Source: an uncultured Desulfuromonas sp. (GTDB taxonomy: Bacteria > Desulfobacterota > Desulfuromonadia > Desulfuromonadales > Desulfuromonadaceae). From it: a DNA stretch of 64,000 nucleotides. A program made the position numbers and the translations under genes. This document shows positions 21,372 to 30,052 of the stretch, one piece after another. Positions within the stretch are counted from its first letter, which is position 1. Each line of letters starts with the position of its first letter. The stretch covers positions 3,641,001 through 3,705,000 of the forward strand of contig NZ_OY787469.1 of NCBI RefSeq assembly GCF_963678835.1, read 5' to 3'. The notes under the pieces are model-generated. The model was given only the letters and a program-made list of their open reading frames with translations, did not search any database and was not told the DNA's origin.

Positions 21372-23279
21372 TTATTGCTGAAACGGCCAGCCCCTTTGCA
21401 AAAATGCTTCTAATTGTTTTCGAGGTAAAGGCTCGGAAAAGATAAATCCCTGCATGGCTTGACAACCAAGATCATTGAGAAAACTCACCTGTTCCATCGT
21501 CTCGACCCCTTCTGCGATCACGCTGAGACCCAACGTCTCGGCCATAGAGATAATTGTTGCAACAATCGCCGCATGATTATCATCATGCATCACATTGACA
21601 AGAAAAGACTTATCGATCTTTAAGCGATCAACCGGAAAGGTATTCAAATAATTGAGCGACGAGTAACCGGTACCAAAATCATCAATGGCCAGTCGAATTC
21701 CCTGCTGACTGAGCTGACCAAGCGTTTTTCGTGCTGAGTCGGCATTCTCCATCAATATGGTTTCAGTGATTTCCAACTCCAATTGTTCCGGAGGGAAATC
21801 GGTCTCCAGAAGAATCTTTTTTATTTTATACATCAAGGAAAGATCATCAAATTGTCGACCGGACAAATTAACCGAGAGCTGCAATGGAACATTGAGCTGA
21901 CATTGAAGCTGTTGGATCTGAAGACACGCCTGACGTAAAACCCACTCACCGAGAGCGACAATCTGACCGGTATTTTCAACCACGGGAATAAACACCTCAG
22001 GCGGCACCACCTCACCCTGTACCCGGTTCCAACGCACCAGCGCTTCGACGCCGGTTACTTTTTGCCGGCTCCAATCAAATTGTGGCTGGAAATACACCTC
22101 AAATTGCTGATCAATCAGCGCATGACGAAGTTGCTCTTCCAACTCAAGTTGGCGCGTGGCATTTTTGTTCATCTCTTCAGAAAAGAAGCAGTAGCCATTG
22201 CCATGATCATATTTGGCCGCGTACATGGCCATATCGGCATTACGCATCAAAATTTCGGCATTGTCGCCATCCTGAGGGTAAACAGAGATGCCAAGGCTCG
22301 CCGAAACGACCAGCTCCCGCTCAGCTAAGAAATAGGGCTGCGATAATGCAGTAAGAACCTTGCTGGAAATATGGGGAAGATTGCTGATCTGTTTGAATCC
22401 AGAGAGGATGACAACAAACTCATCGCCACCGAGACGTGCGGCTGTATCATTATCACGCAAACTGCTACGCAATCTTCGTGCGGCATCCTTCAACAGCTGG
22501 TCACCAACGGAATGTCCCAACGAATCGTTGACCTTTTTAAACTGATCCAGATCGATAAACATCACGGCCAGATAGTGCGAAAACCGCCGAGCTTCGGCAA
22601 TGGCATGACTCAGACGGTCCTGTAACAAAACTCGGTTCGGTAGTCCGGTCAAAGTATCATAATAGGCCAGTTGATGAATTTTGTGTTCCGCCTGCTTACG
22701 TTCAGAAATGTTACGAAAGATACCTCGAATACTGTGCGGTTGCCCCTCCTCCTGCCTTAAGCTGATGTTGCCTTCAAGGAGGACAGCACGGCCATCTTTA
22801 CATTGGAATGTCACCTCTATCGGCCCGAGTTCGACACCATCGAGCAACGAAATGACCCGATTACGACAGATTGGACGATCAACATAGGTGATAACGTCAA
22901 AGATATTCAATGAGGGGATATCATGATCAAAATAACCGAGGGTTTCTTTCCAAGCGCGGTTCACATAGAGGATCGAACCATCAAGTCGTACGGATTGAAT
23001 CAAATCGGAGGCATTTTCAAACATGTCGAGATAATGCTCTTGCAGTTTCACCTGTTTTAACAGCGCTTGGCGGAGTCGCCGCGACCAGATTCCAACCAAG
23101 CCACCGGCGATGCTGCCATAGACAGCAGGAAAATAATATACTTGCATCCGCCAGACCGGAGCACCGATATACAACTTTTGGACAATGGACAGCACGCTGA
23201 GCAACAGTGCTCCCAGTATTGGCAGAACAAAAAAATCGATACAAAGATTCTTCCGCCGACAGATCGCATCCCACTTCAT
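21372..23279 (-). CDS. Membrane PAS-GGDEF-EAL cyclic-di-GMP protein
   Basis: Predicted bifunctional cyclic-di-GMP enzyme. 635 residues: a two-helix membrane module (about 14-68, with VQKLYIGAP and a following PAVYGSIAGG), a PAS domain (about 80-205), GGDEF near 283 (LGGDEFVV, intact), and EAL near 411 (VEALVRW) with DDFGTGYSS later, so both active sites look competent. The membrane module resembles the doubled module of the histidine kinase at 45702. GGGGGA precedes the ATG. Stands alone between REP elements and the ext island; the sensed signal is unknown. Confidence 0.92.
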   Translation of the reverse strand: MKWDAICRRKNLCIDFFVLPILGALLLSVLSIVQKLYIGAPVWRMQVYYFPAVYGSIAGGLVGIWSRRLRQALLKQVKLQEHYLDMFENASDLIQSVRLDGSILYVNRAWKETLGYFDHDIPSLNIFDVITYVDRPICRNRVISLLDGVELGPIEVTFQCKDGRAVLLEGNISLRQEEGQPHSIRGIFRNISERKQAEHKIHQLAYYDTLTGLPNRVLLQDRLSHAIAEARRFSHYLAVMFIDLDQFKKVNDSLGHSVGDQLLKDAARRLRSSLRDNDTAARLGGDEFVVILSGFKQISNLPHISSKVLTALSQPYFLAERELVVSASLGISVYPQDGDNAEILMRNADMAMYAAKYDHGNGYCFFSEEMNKNATRQLELEEQLRHALIDQQFEVYFQPQFDWSRQKVTGVEALVRWNRVQGEVVPPEVFIPVVENTGQIVALGEWVLRQACLQIQQLQCQLNVPLQLSVNLSGRQFDDLSLMYKIKKILLETDFPPEQLELEITETILMENADSARKTLGQLSQQGIRLAIDDFGTGYSSLNYLNTFPVDRLKIDKSFLVNVMHDDNHAAIVATIISMAETLGLSVIAEGVETMEQVSFLNDLGCQAMQGFIFSEPLPRKQLEAFLQRGWPFQQ

Positions 23280-23344
23280 TACAAATCCCCCATATAAACT
23301 AAGCCATGAAATAATTCTAGCTCATTGAGGAAATAAAATCGCAC

Positions 23345-23376
23345 AAAAAAAGAGGCCCCTTATCAAGAGGGGCCTC
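23345..23376 (-). terminator. Intrinsic terminator at the end of the cytochrome operon
   Basis: On the minus strand a 9-base GAGGCCCCT stem (23352-23360 with 23368-23376) and seven-base loop are followed by seven T. It lies 20 bases past the repeat-lipoprotein stop. Confidence 0.88.
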
Positions 23377-23394
23377 CATCGAATGACCAGCAGT

Positions 23395-24468
23395 TTAATC
23401 CATCAGGGGTTCCTCTTTCCCCCAGTTTTCCAAGCCCATGCCCTGAAAGCGGGGAATCCAGGGAGATTTTTCCATAGCCTGCGGTGACGCTTGCTTCTTG
23501 TGGTCAGCTTGTTCTACGTCATTTTCTTGCGAACCGACAACCGATTGCTGATAAATAACGCCCGATCTAGACGATGAGGAAGTGTCAATCGCACTGGATA
23601 TCGAGTCAACGGGTTCAGTGACAACGGGCTCGGCAACAACGGGCTCGGCAACAACGGGCTCAGCAACAACGGGCTCAGCAACAACGGGCTCAGCAACAAC
23701 GGGCTCAGCAGCAACGGGCTCAGCAGCAACGGGCTCAGCAGCAACGGGTTCAGCAGCAACGGGTTCAGCAGCAACGGGTTCAGCAGCAACGGGTTCAGCA
23801 GCAACGGGTTCAGCAGCAACGGGTTCAGCAGCAACGGGTTCAGCAGCAACGGGCTCAGCGACAACGGGCTCAGCGACAACGGGCTCAGCGACAACGGGCT
23901 CAGCGACAACGGGCTCAGCGACAACGGGCTCAGCGACAACGGGCTCAGCAGCAACGGGCTCAGCAGCAACGGGCTCAGCAGCAACGGGCTCAGCAGCAAC
24001 GGGCTCAGCAGCAACGGGCTCAGCAGCAACGGGTGTGACCGTTATCTGCGCATACAACTGATTCAAAGCTTTTTCAACCCCGGTCCAGAGATCCAGCTCT
24101 CCATCCGCATAAAAATAATCCACAACCCCGAGCAGCTGGCCGTTTTGAGCATTGATAATCTTGGCATGAAAACTCTTAATCGCTTCGGTCGGCTCACTAT
24201 CGTCCGTCAAATCGACAACGCGTTGCCAACGACACAGCAACTGCGCATCTGCCGCAGAGTTCCCGTCAGCCGGTTTCCAGCCCAGGTTATACACAGCATC
24301 GGTCACTTGGGATACTGAAATTTCTGTTGGCGGCTGTTCAACCACGACGGCAACTCGGGCATCTTGCGACAGCCGCCAATGGGAATCGAGATCAACATGG
24401 AGATGGCTGCAGGCACTGACCAGGGCCAGGCTAAACAAAACAAACAGGATACGGATGGGTGTCTTCAT
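23395..24468 (-). CDS. Lipoprotein with 28 PV(A/V)AE pentapeptide repeats
   Basis: Unknown function. 357 residues from ATG 24468, which overlaps the preceding cytochrome stop (ATGA). A lipobox LVSAC puts the lipid on Cys20. Residues 21-145 form a compact domain (ARVAVVVEQPPTEISVSQVTDAVYNLG) that I cannot place. Residues 146-285 are 28 pentapeptides in blocks: six PVAAE, six PVVAE, ten PVAAE, five PVVAE, one PVVTE. A polar tail ends FQGMGLENWGKEEPLMD. The acidic proline-rich stalk could span the periplasm or wall layer. Last gene of the cytochrome operon, so probably an accessory of that complex (inference). Confidence 0.8.
   Translation of the reverse strand: MKTPIRILFVLFSLALVSACSHLHVDLDSHWRLSQDARVAVVVEQPPTEISVSQVTDAVYNLGWKPADGNSAADAQLLCRWQRVVDLTDDSEPTEAIKSFHAKIINAQNGQLLGVVDYFYADGELDLWTGVEKALNQLYAQITVTPVAAEPVAAEPVAAEPVAAEPVAAEPVAAEPVVAEPVVAEPVVAEPVVAEPVVAEPVVAEPVAAEPVAAEPVAAEPVAAEPVAAEPVAAEPVAAEPVAAEPVAAEPVAAEPVVAEPVVAEPVVAEPVVAEPVVAEPVVTEPVDSISSAIDTSSSSRSGVIYQQSVVGSQENDVEQADHKKQASPQAMEKSPWIPRFQGMGLENWGKEEPLMD
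23614..24033 (-). repeat. 15-base tandem repeat, 28 units, within a lipoprotein gene
   Basis: 28 in-frame copies of a 15-base unit (plus-strand form GGCTCAGCAGCAACG with few variants) encode the pentapeptide stalk. Variants come in blocks, as expected from unequal crossing-over or replication slippage, so copy number is likely to vary between strains. Long open frames on the other strand and in other frames here are by-products. Confidence 0.95.
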
Positions 24469-25301
24469 GGGTGCAATTCTCCCTGAGTGGCAGGCCAAGT
24501 GTTATCGATCAGCTTGTGGATCTGCTGATCATTCAAATCGAGCGGCGGCATGACAGCTAGTGGACGGATCTGGCGTGGATTTTTAATCCAACGCATCAGA
24601 CCGTCCGTTGTCCACAGCTGATTATCCTTAAAGTTCTTCAAGTAAAAGGGTGTCAACAAACCAGAGAGGTTGGGCGCAATGGTGTCCGCCCCTAAACCAC
24701 CCAAATGCGGTGTCAGCACACGATGACAAGCCCCACAGTGTTTTTCAAAAGGACGTTCTTCACTGACGGGATTTTCAAAATGGACGATAGTTACGTCGTC
24801 ACCATCCTGTTGAAGCGGCTCTATCCCACCGGCGAGAAGAGCCAGAATCACCAGCTGACGATCCTCCTCACCCAAAGCGAAATCAGGCATATAATAGGCG
24901 GGTTCCAACAAGGCCTGGACCAATTCGTCAACGGACCGCTGGTCCAACAGTTGATCAAGATCCGCCGCAAGCGTATTGCCTTTGCGATTTTGGACATGAC
25001 AACGTCGGCAGGCAAATCGGTCAATGCTCTGTCGTGCCGCAGTCATGATGGGTGTGTCGTCGAGACGAAACCAGGCATAGTCCGCATCAATGCGCTGCGA
25101 ATGGGCCAGATCTTTGCGCCGTGTTTGCGGATTGCCCCGGTGGCAACCAACACAATCCATCAAAGCAACAGGTGAATCCGTCACAAAATCATGGCTTAGC
25201 ACAACACGGCTATGGCACTCCAGACAACTGTTGAGCGTTTCGGCAGACACCGGAACCGTCAGCCCGAGCAGCAGGATTAAAATGGCAAGACGAAGGACCA
25301 A
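24465..25301 (-). CDS. Four-haem periplasmic c-type cytochrome
   Basis: Predicted exported electron carrier. 278 residues with signal peptide (to about PVSA, residue 20) and four CXXCH sites: CLECH, CVGCH, CRRCH and CGACH. The last part (about 185-270, from CGACHR to MPPLDLNDQQIHKL) resembles a class I cytochrome c fold with a distal Met in VMPPL. The only in-frame start is TTG 25301, since an in-frame stop lies just before it; it overlaps the cytochrome b subunit by 25 bases. Position suggests it takes electrons from the Rieske/cytochrome b unit. Confidence 0.85.
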   Translation of the reverse strand: MVLRLAILILLLGLTVPVSAETLNSCLECHSRVVLSHDFVTDSPVALMDCVGCHRGNPQTRRKDLAHSQRIDADYAWFRLDDTPIMTAARQSIDRFACRRCHVQNRKGNTLAADLDQLLDQRSVDELVQALLEPAYYMPDFALGEEDRQLVILALLAGGIEPLQQDGDDVTIVHFENPVSEERPFEKHCGACHRVLTPHLGGLGADTIAPNLSGLLTPFYLKNFKDNQLWTTDGLMRWIKNPRQIRPLAVMPPLDLNDQQIHKLIDNTWPATQGELHP

Positions 25302-25690
25302 TTTTCACCCCGGAAATAAAAAGCAACACCAGTCAGCAAAACAATCACGACAAAACTGACAACAGTCAACCAATTAACCCAACGTTGATCATGCGGCAAC
25401 CAGCAGGCCCGTTTGGACGAAGTCACACCGGGCAGCCAGGGCAACAGGCAAAAAACCCCTCCCAGCAACACGACGCCATAGATGGCATACTTAGAATAAC
25501 TGACCACTTCCTGCATCCAGATCAAAAACCAGGCGGCACGTGACGGATTCGGCACCCGCGAGACATCGGCGGGCTCCAGCAACGGCGCCGGGAACAGCGC
25601 CGCAAATACGACCGTCGCGAGGATCGTTGCCGCCATCGCCCCCTTGATCAGGCGGAAAAAGGTCGGATCACTTTTGACATAGTTTTTCAC
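25277..25690 (-). CDS. extQ: Cytochrome b C-terminal (subunit IV-like) membrane protein
   Basis: Membrane subunit equivalent to the C-terminal half of cytochrome b. 137 residues with three helices (about 15-35, 66-86, 106-126). The family's quinol-site PEWY is not seen; the matching place reads NPSRAAWFLIWMQE. GTG start 25690 overlaps the stop of the cytochrome b gene by four bases. The symbol follows the ext-operon nomenclature for a b-type cytochrome membrane protein and is a judgement by position and topology, not by alignment. Confidence 0.7.
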   Translation of the reverse strand: MKNYVKSDPTFFRLIKGAMAATILATVVFAALFPAPLLEPADVSRVPNPSRAAWFLIWMQEVVSYSKYAIYGVVLLGGVFCLLPWLPGVTSSKRACWLPHDQRWVNWLTVVSFVVIVLLTGVAFYFRGENWSFVLPF

Positions 25691-26316
25691 AGGTAAGGCA
25701 AGGCTCCTTTTTGTTTACGGATCTTGTAAAAATGAAGCGCACACAACAGGACCGTCGTCATGGGCAAGACCACAACATGAAGGATGTAAAACCGCAACAG
25801 AGACAACGGCTCACCAACGGCATCCGGCACCAGAAACTGATAAAACAACTCGCCAAGGGGAAGAATCCGCACCAGCTCCATACCGGTCTGAGTCGCCCAC
25901 AGAGCCAATTGATCCATGGGTAACAGATAGCCGGTGTAGCCGGAAAACAGGGCCAGACACAGCAACAGAAAACCGATCAGCCAATTCATCTGGCGCGGTG
26001 GCCGGTAGGCTCCGGTCAACAGTACCCGCAAGGTGTGAAGAAAAATCAGCAACAGATAGAGATTGGATGCGGTGCGATGCAAACTGTGCAGAAAATGGCC
26101 ACCAAACACCTGCTCTTCAATATACAGAATTGAGCTGTAGGCATGGTCGGCATGCGGCTGATAATACATGGCCAGCAACAACCCGCTGACTGCCAACAAC
26201 CCAAACAAGGTAAAGGCCATGCCTCCCAGACAAAAGGTATAGCTGATTTTCAGGTTCTCTTTGAGAACCATGCGTGGAAACAGATGTCGGATAAAATCTT
26301 TAAACACAGTCACCAT
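25687..26316 (-). CDS. extP: Cytochrome b6-like membrane subunit
   Basis: Di-haem cytochrome b (N-terminal half) of a quinol oxidoreductase. 209 residues with four helices; haem-ligand histidines are likely in GGHFLHSLHRTASNLY plus FLHTLRV, and in FYILHVVVLPMTTVLLCALH. Reads as quinol-oxidising partner of the Rieske protein upstream. Start uncertain: at ATG 26316 the GAGG ribosome site directly abuts the codon, and GTG 26307 is better spaced. Symbol assigned by ext-locus analogy. Confidence 0.78.
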   Translation of the reverse strand: MVTVFKDFIRHLFPRMVLKENLKISYTFCLGGMAFTLFGLLAVSGLLLAMYYQPHADHAYSSILYIEEQVFGGHFLHSLHRTASNLYLLLIFLHTLRVLLTGAYRPPRQMNWLIGFLLLCLALFSGYTGYLLPMDQLALWATQTGMELVRILPLGELFYQFLVPDAVGEPLSLLRFYILHVVVLPMTTVLLCALHFYKIRKQKGALPYL

Positions 26317-26421
26317 CCTCGGTGGTCATTGATAAAGCTCGCGTTTATCGCAGCTGACGCCCTTATAGTTTAGTCAACAACGACTCGAACACACGTAATT
26401 TTGTCATAAAGAAAATCACAT

Positions 26422-26501
26422 GTAGGAGCGAATTTATTCGCGAATATTTTTGAATTGTTGTTTTCCAAAGCATGGATTTTCGCGGCTGAAGCCGCTCCTA
26501 C
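26422..26501. repeat. Third REP-like paired palindrome, inside the cytochrome operon
   Basis: GTAGGAGCGAATTTATTCGC-type site (26422-26444) faces a site ending GCCGCTCCTAC (26479-26501). The two site types are those of the 21058-21361 units but in swapped order and with an unrelated 34-base spacer. It lies in the only sizeable gap (213 bases) between the Rieske and cytochrome b genes. Confidence 0.85.
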
Positions 26502-26529
26502 AAACGACAATTTTGAATGTGCTGAGATA

Positions 26530-26922
26530 TTAGCCATAAACCTGCCAGGAGTCTGCGCGGCGAACGAGACGCAATTGCGGCAATGGTCGATCCGCAGGCC
26601 CCCGTGTCACCTCACCATGTCGATCAAAAGTACTGCCATGACAGGGGCAGCTTAATTCCGTCGAGGTCACCGTGAGCGTACAGCCCAGATGGGTACACAC
26701 CAGACTCAAAGCATAAACGTGCCCCTGTTCGCGAATCAGCGCAAAACGTTGTTGGCGAAACACCAAGGCGCCACGCTCAGGAATCCGCTTGTCCTCTACC
26801 GTTGCCAGCAGGGTTTCCTGCGACTTAGAGGCGGAAAAAAAACGGAACAAACCCCACCCGGAAATCCCACCGACAATCAGGGTTTGGATGAAGCCGCGTC
26901 TTTTTTGAGAAAATCTTGCCAT
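26530..26922 (-). CDS. extO: Rieske 2Fe-2S protein
   Basis: Iron-sulfur subunit of a bc-type menaquinol oxidoreductase. 130 residues: N-terminal twin-arginine-like anchor (RRGFIQTLIVGG, then a hydrophobic helix), and Rieske motifs CTHLGC and CPCHGS giving the two Cys and two His ligands. The start overlaps the end of the ten-haem cytochrome gene by 46 bases, suggesting coupled translation. A REP element separates it from cytochrome b. Rieske identity is certain; the symbol is by analogy with the ext-operon Rieske subunit. Confidence 0.88.
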   Translation of the reverse strand: MARFSQKRRGFIQTLIVGGISGWGLFRFFSASKSQETLLATVEDKRIPERGALVFRQQRFALIREQGHVYALSLVCTHLGCTLTVTSTELSCPCHGSTFDRHGEVTRGPADRPLPQLRLVRRADSWQVYG

Positions 26923-28121
26923 TTTTTCACATATCCTCGGCTATACTCCGGTGTCTTCTGACTCATCCGTTCAAAGCGAGCTGGTGGCATAAAACTGCCA
27001 TTCACCACCCGTTGTCCTTCAGAACGCCACAGGCTGTCAATCCCCAAACCGTCACGATCCGGACGATAAATCCGCTGTTCGAGAGGTTCGAGGATAAAAC
27101 GCCGCGCATTACCGTGACATTGATCGCATAATGCCGTTCCCCGACGAATCGTATGCGGCGTAAAGACTTTCCATTCGCTGGCCAAGCGTTGATTTTCCTC
27201 TCCCTGAGGCTGATTATCGACCACCTTGCTGTAATAGGCCTGGAACTGGGGACGGATCGGTGCCACCCGACCTTCTTCGTTCACGCCCAACGGTGGTAAA
27301 TCTTGTCGCTTGAGATAACTGCTTTTAACATAGCGCTCATTGCCGGTGGGTTTCACCCGGAAGTAGGCGCGGTTGCTGCTATTGATAGTCTCAATATAAT
27401 AGGTCGCATATTCCTGAGCCGCCCAGGACGCATGACAACTGACACATTCCATGTTCTCCAAATGGGCCGCGATGCCATGCTCAATAATGTCTGGATTCAC
27501 ATCGTGACAATCGCGACACGACTTGCCACTGACCTTTCCGTCCAGAAAGCTGGCCATGGTGTGGCAATCGCTGCAATCAAGACCGGCTTCGGCATGCACA
27601 TCAGGGCGCATTTTCAGATAATACTGTTCGTGGGAACGCGGACCACGCTGGTAACGAACACTGTCTTCACGCGGTGCGCGTCCGGAGAAATCCCAACCGA
27701 CAAAATACCCCTGATGACAATTCTGACAGCGGTGCGTGTCCGGAGTGGTGATGTCGTGTCCGGAGCCATGGCAATCCGCACACGAGGCGACATGGCACTG
27801 CTGACAGTTCGTCGCATAGAAGGTAGTATCTGCCCGCCCCCAACTTCGTTGGCAAAACGCCTGTTCCGCCGTCCGACGGCTCATGGCATGGGAAAAAATC
27901 ATGCCGGTATCAGCATGGCATTCAACACAGCCCAATCCGCGATTGTCGGCAATGCCGGGGTTCCCCAGGTTGCCCTGTGCTCCATGACATTCCTGACACG
28001 CTATTCCCTGATGAACACCGGACACCGTCACTTCATGACACTGCTGACAAGGTGCTGCCAGCACAGGAGTCACGCTAACGATCAGGAGTAACGCGCTGAA
28101 GGCAACGGTCAATCTGGTCAT
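26877..28121 (-). CDS. Ten-haem c-type cytochrome
   Basis: Exported multihaem cytochrome. 414 residues with signal peptide ending about VLA (residue 22) and ten CXXCH sites: CQQCH, CQECH, CVECH, CQQCH, CADCH, CQNCH, CSDCH, CRDCH, CVSCH, CDQCH. The first nine are packed before residue 230; the last stands alone near 335. Overlaps the preceding 12-haem gene by 47 bases and the Rieske gene by 46. Likely periplasmic relay between the Rieske/b complex and the outer-membrane conduit; ExtM-like by position (inference). Confidence 0.88.
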   Translation of the reverse strand: MTRLTVAFSALLLIVSVTPVLAAPCQQCHEVTVSGVHQGIACQECHGAQGNLGNPGIADNRGLGCVECHADTGMIFSHAMSRRTAEQAFCQRSWGRADTTFYATNCQQCHVASCADCHGSGHDITTPDTHRCQNCHQGYFVGWDFSGRAPREDSVRYQRGPRSHEQYYLKMRPDVHAEAGLDCSDCHTMASFLDGKVSGKSCRDCHDVNPDIIEHGIAAHLENMECVSCHASWAAQEYATYYIETINSSNRAYFRVKPTGNERYVKSSYLKRQDLPPLGVNEEGRVAPIRPQFQAYYSKVVDNQPQGEENQRLASEWKVFTPHTIRRGTALCDQCHGNARRFILEPLEQRIYRPDRDGLGIDSLWRSEGQRVVNGSFMPPARFERMSQKTPEYSRGYVKKWQDFLKKDAASSKP

Positions 28122-29907
28122 AATCTAAAGCCTGTTGGTAGATGGCATCCTTGGGATCATCATGGCAGACCAGACACTGGTTGACCATGAGAGCCCGACG
28201 CACTTCGTGTTCATTTAAAGGGCGGCTATGTTCCCGCACCACGGCGGAAAACGATTGCACCTCGCCCTGTTTCATCACCATAAAACCGTCCAATGGTAAT
28301 TCGTCAGATTTTTCGCAGATCAGGGTACTCTCAACACTTTGCCCTTCCACGACATGTTGGCCAAAGCCCAAAAAGGCCGGATCAGCATGACACTCACGAC
28401 AACTAACCGCTTTTAAAGCGGTATTATGGGAATAAAACGGCGCAAAACGCAGTTGCTGCTTGCCACGAAAGTTCGCTACATATTCCTCTTTTTGCACATT
28501 GCCACGACGATCAAGAACCGTGACAAACGTCTGGCAGCCCGGCGTCATCGGGGCAATTTTTCCTCGTTGGTCCAACGCCAGAGAAAACGGATAGAGAGAA
28601 CGGTAGTCTTCCGTTTCGCTGAACTTGCCCCAGGTTTCCCGGCCACGGACAAAATCCAACCCTTTTTGGGATTGATCATATTGGGTATGGCACCCAAAAC
28701 ACTGCGGTACCGCAGCCGAATGGCAAGCGTAGCATTCCATCCGTTCATGGCCGACAATCTTGTGCTCAGGCGTCCCGGCAATCTGCTTGCTGATATGTTC
28801 CTGGCCATCACGTTTGCCCACAACCACGATTTTACCGTCTTGATAAAAAACATTGGAATAGGGCCGCCCTTTTGAGGTCAAAACCAGCTTATCACCGGTT
28901 TTAACCTGGCGCTGGTAGTTGCGCGACTCACGCACCGCATCATGGTTTTCACGCTCGACCACTTCATAACGGGGTCCTTCGTCGCCGCGGCCATGGCAAT
29001 CTTCGCAGGCAACTTCGGTCTGCTGATACATATTTTCATAGGCATAGCCATCTCCCATCACATCGCGAGAGGTATGGCAATCAATGCAGTCCATCCCTTT
29101 GTCGAAATGGATATCACCCTGAATATGTGTGACATTGCGCGCCCCGCTGATCAGCTCAGGACCGGGGAAACCATTATTGACCGGCACAAGACCGTTATTG
29201 CCGTCGTTCATGCCCTGATAAGACAAGGCAATCCGGCCACTGCGGTTATGGCAACGAAAACACACCTCATTGGTCGGCAGCGGTTCCATCTGATGACTGG
29301 CGGAATGGGGCCATTTATTTTTCATGGCCAAGTCATTGCCCTGATAGGTGCCATTTTCATTGAACGGAAAGTGACAGGCGGCACAGCCCGATGCATGAGA
29401 GGCTTTCCACGACCGATGTGACTCCATGCCGACATGGCACAACGAACAGTATTTACGATATAGCTCTCCAGCCAGATTGCGCAGCTTTAAGACTGAATGA
29501 TGTTCAACCGGTTTGCCTTCGGCATCATAAAGCTTCTGATCCATCGTCGCATAGAGGTATTCTTCGCCCCCTTCCCAGGTCAGGCGAATATTTTTGATAA
29601 ATCCGGTATTGGTCAGCATCAGGTTGGAACGCACCCGATCCAGCTGATATTGGTGGCACTTGCCGCAGGTCTTTTCCCAGAACTTGGGAGCGGAAGGATT
29701 GCGTGGCCCATACATGGATGCATGAGCGGCTTTTTTGTCTGTCAGAGTCTCATCGCCGCCATGGCAGTCGATACAATCCTGGTGGGTGTCCGACGCCAAT
29801 TCCAGCCCGGCGTGGCAATATTCGCATTGCGAAGTCGTGGACTTAGAACCACAACCGACCAGAAAAAAAGGCAGCAGAAAAAAAATAGCGATAAAGACTC
29901 GAATCAT
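28075..29907 (-). CDS. Twelve-haem c-type cytochrome lipoprotein
   Basis: Large multihaem lipoprotein, 610 residues from ATG 29907; an in-frame TTG at 29946 would put 13 residues before the signal and is rejected. The lipobox FFLVGC (near residue 19) makes it membrane-anchored. Twelve CXXCH sites: CEYCH, CIDCH, CGKCH, CSLCH, CAACH, CFRCH, CIDCH, CEDCH, CYACH, CFGCH, CRECH, CLVCH. First gene of the cytochrome group, downstream of extI but behind a terminator. Likely the porin-associated electron conduit cytochrome; its place inside or outside the outer membrane is unknown. Confidence 0.88.
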   Translation of the reverse strand: MIRVFIAIFFLLPFFLVGCGSKSTTSQCEYCHAGLELASDTHQDCIDCHGGDETLTDKKAAHASMYGPRNPSAPKFWEKTCGKCHQYQLDRVRSNLMLTNTGFIKNIRLTWEGGEEYLYATMDQKLYDAEGKPVEHHSVLKLRNLAGELYRKYCSLCHVGMESHRSWKASHASGCAACHFPFNENGTYQGNDLAMKNKWPHSASHQMEPLPTNEVCFRCHNRSGRIALSYQGMNDGNNGLVPVNNGFPGPELISGARNVTHIQGDIHFDKGMDCIDCHTSRDVMGDGYAYENMYQQTEVACEDCHGRGDEGPRYEVVERENHDAVRESRNYQRQVKTGDKLVLTSKGRPYSNVFYQDGKIVVVGKRDGQEHISKQIAGTPEHKIVGHERMECYACHSAAVPQCFGCHTQYDQSQKGLDFVRGRETWGKFSETEDYRSLYPFSLALDQRGKIAPMTPGCQTFVTVLDRRGNVQKEEYVANFRGKQQLRFAPFYSHNTALKAVSCRECHADPAFLGFGQHVVEGQSVESTLICEKSDELPLDGFMVMKQGEVQSFSAVVREHSRPLNEHEVRRALMVNQCLVCHDDPKDAIYQQALDYDQIDRCLQRVTPDR

Positions 29908-29987
29908 AACTCCGACACACGACAAACAGGGGATGTTATTAGACAAATGATCCTACCATAGAACCGGGGTAGACCCTATGGCAATTG

Positions 29988-30023
29988 AAAAAAAGATGCC
30001 CGCGTCACAAGGACGCGGGCATC
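29988..30023 (-). terminator. Intrinsic terminator between extI and the cytochrome genes
   Basis: On the minus strand a perfect 12-base stem (29995-30006 with 30012-30023) and five-base loop are followed by seven T. It splits the locus into an extH-extI unit and a cytochrome unit unless read through. Confidence 0.92.
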
Positions 30024-30052
30024 GGCATTACGATGAATCTTGAGTCAATTAC

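Noticed and set aside
23614-24033. CRISPR array
   Set aside because: The unit is 15 bases, contiguous and without spacers, and encodes protein.
23514-24061. Repetitive open frames in other frames of the 15-base repeat
   Set aside because: Any 15-base repeat without stops is open in several frames; only the minus-strand frame has a lipoprotein signal, ribosome site and coupling to the upstream gene.
27303-28091. 262-codon plus-strand frame in the cytochrome region
   Set aside because: Lies fully opposite the ten-haem cytochrome gene, whose CXXCH motifs prove the minus-strand reading.
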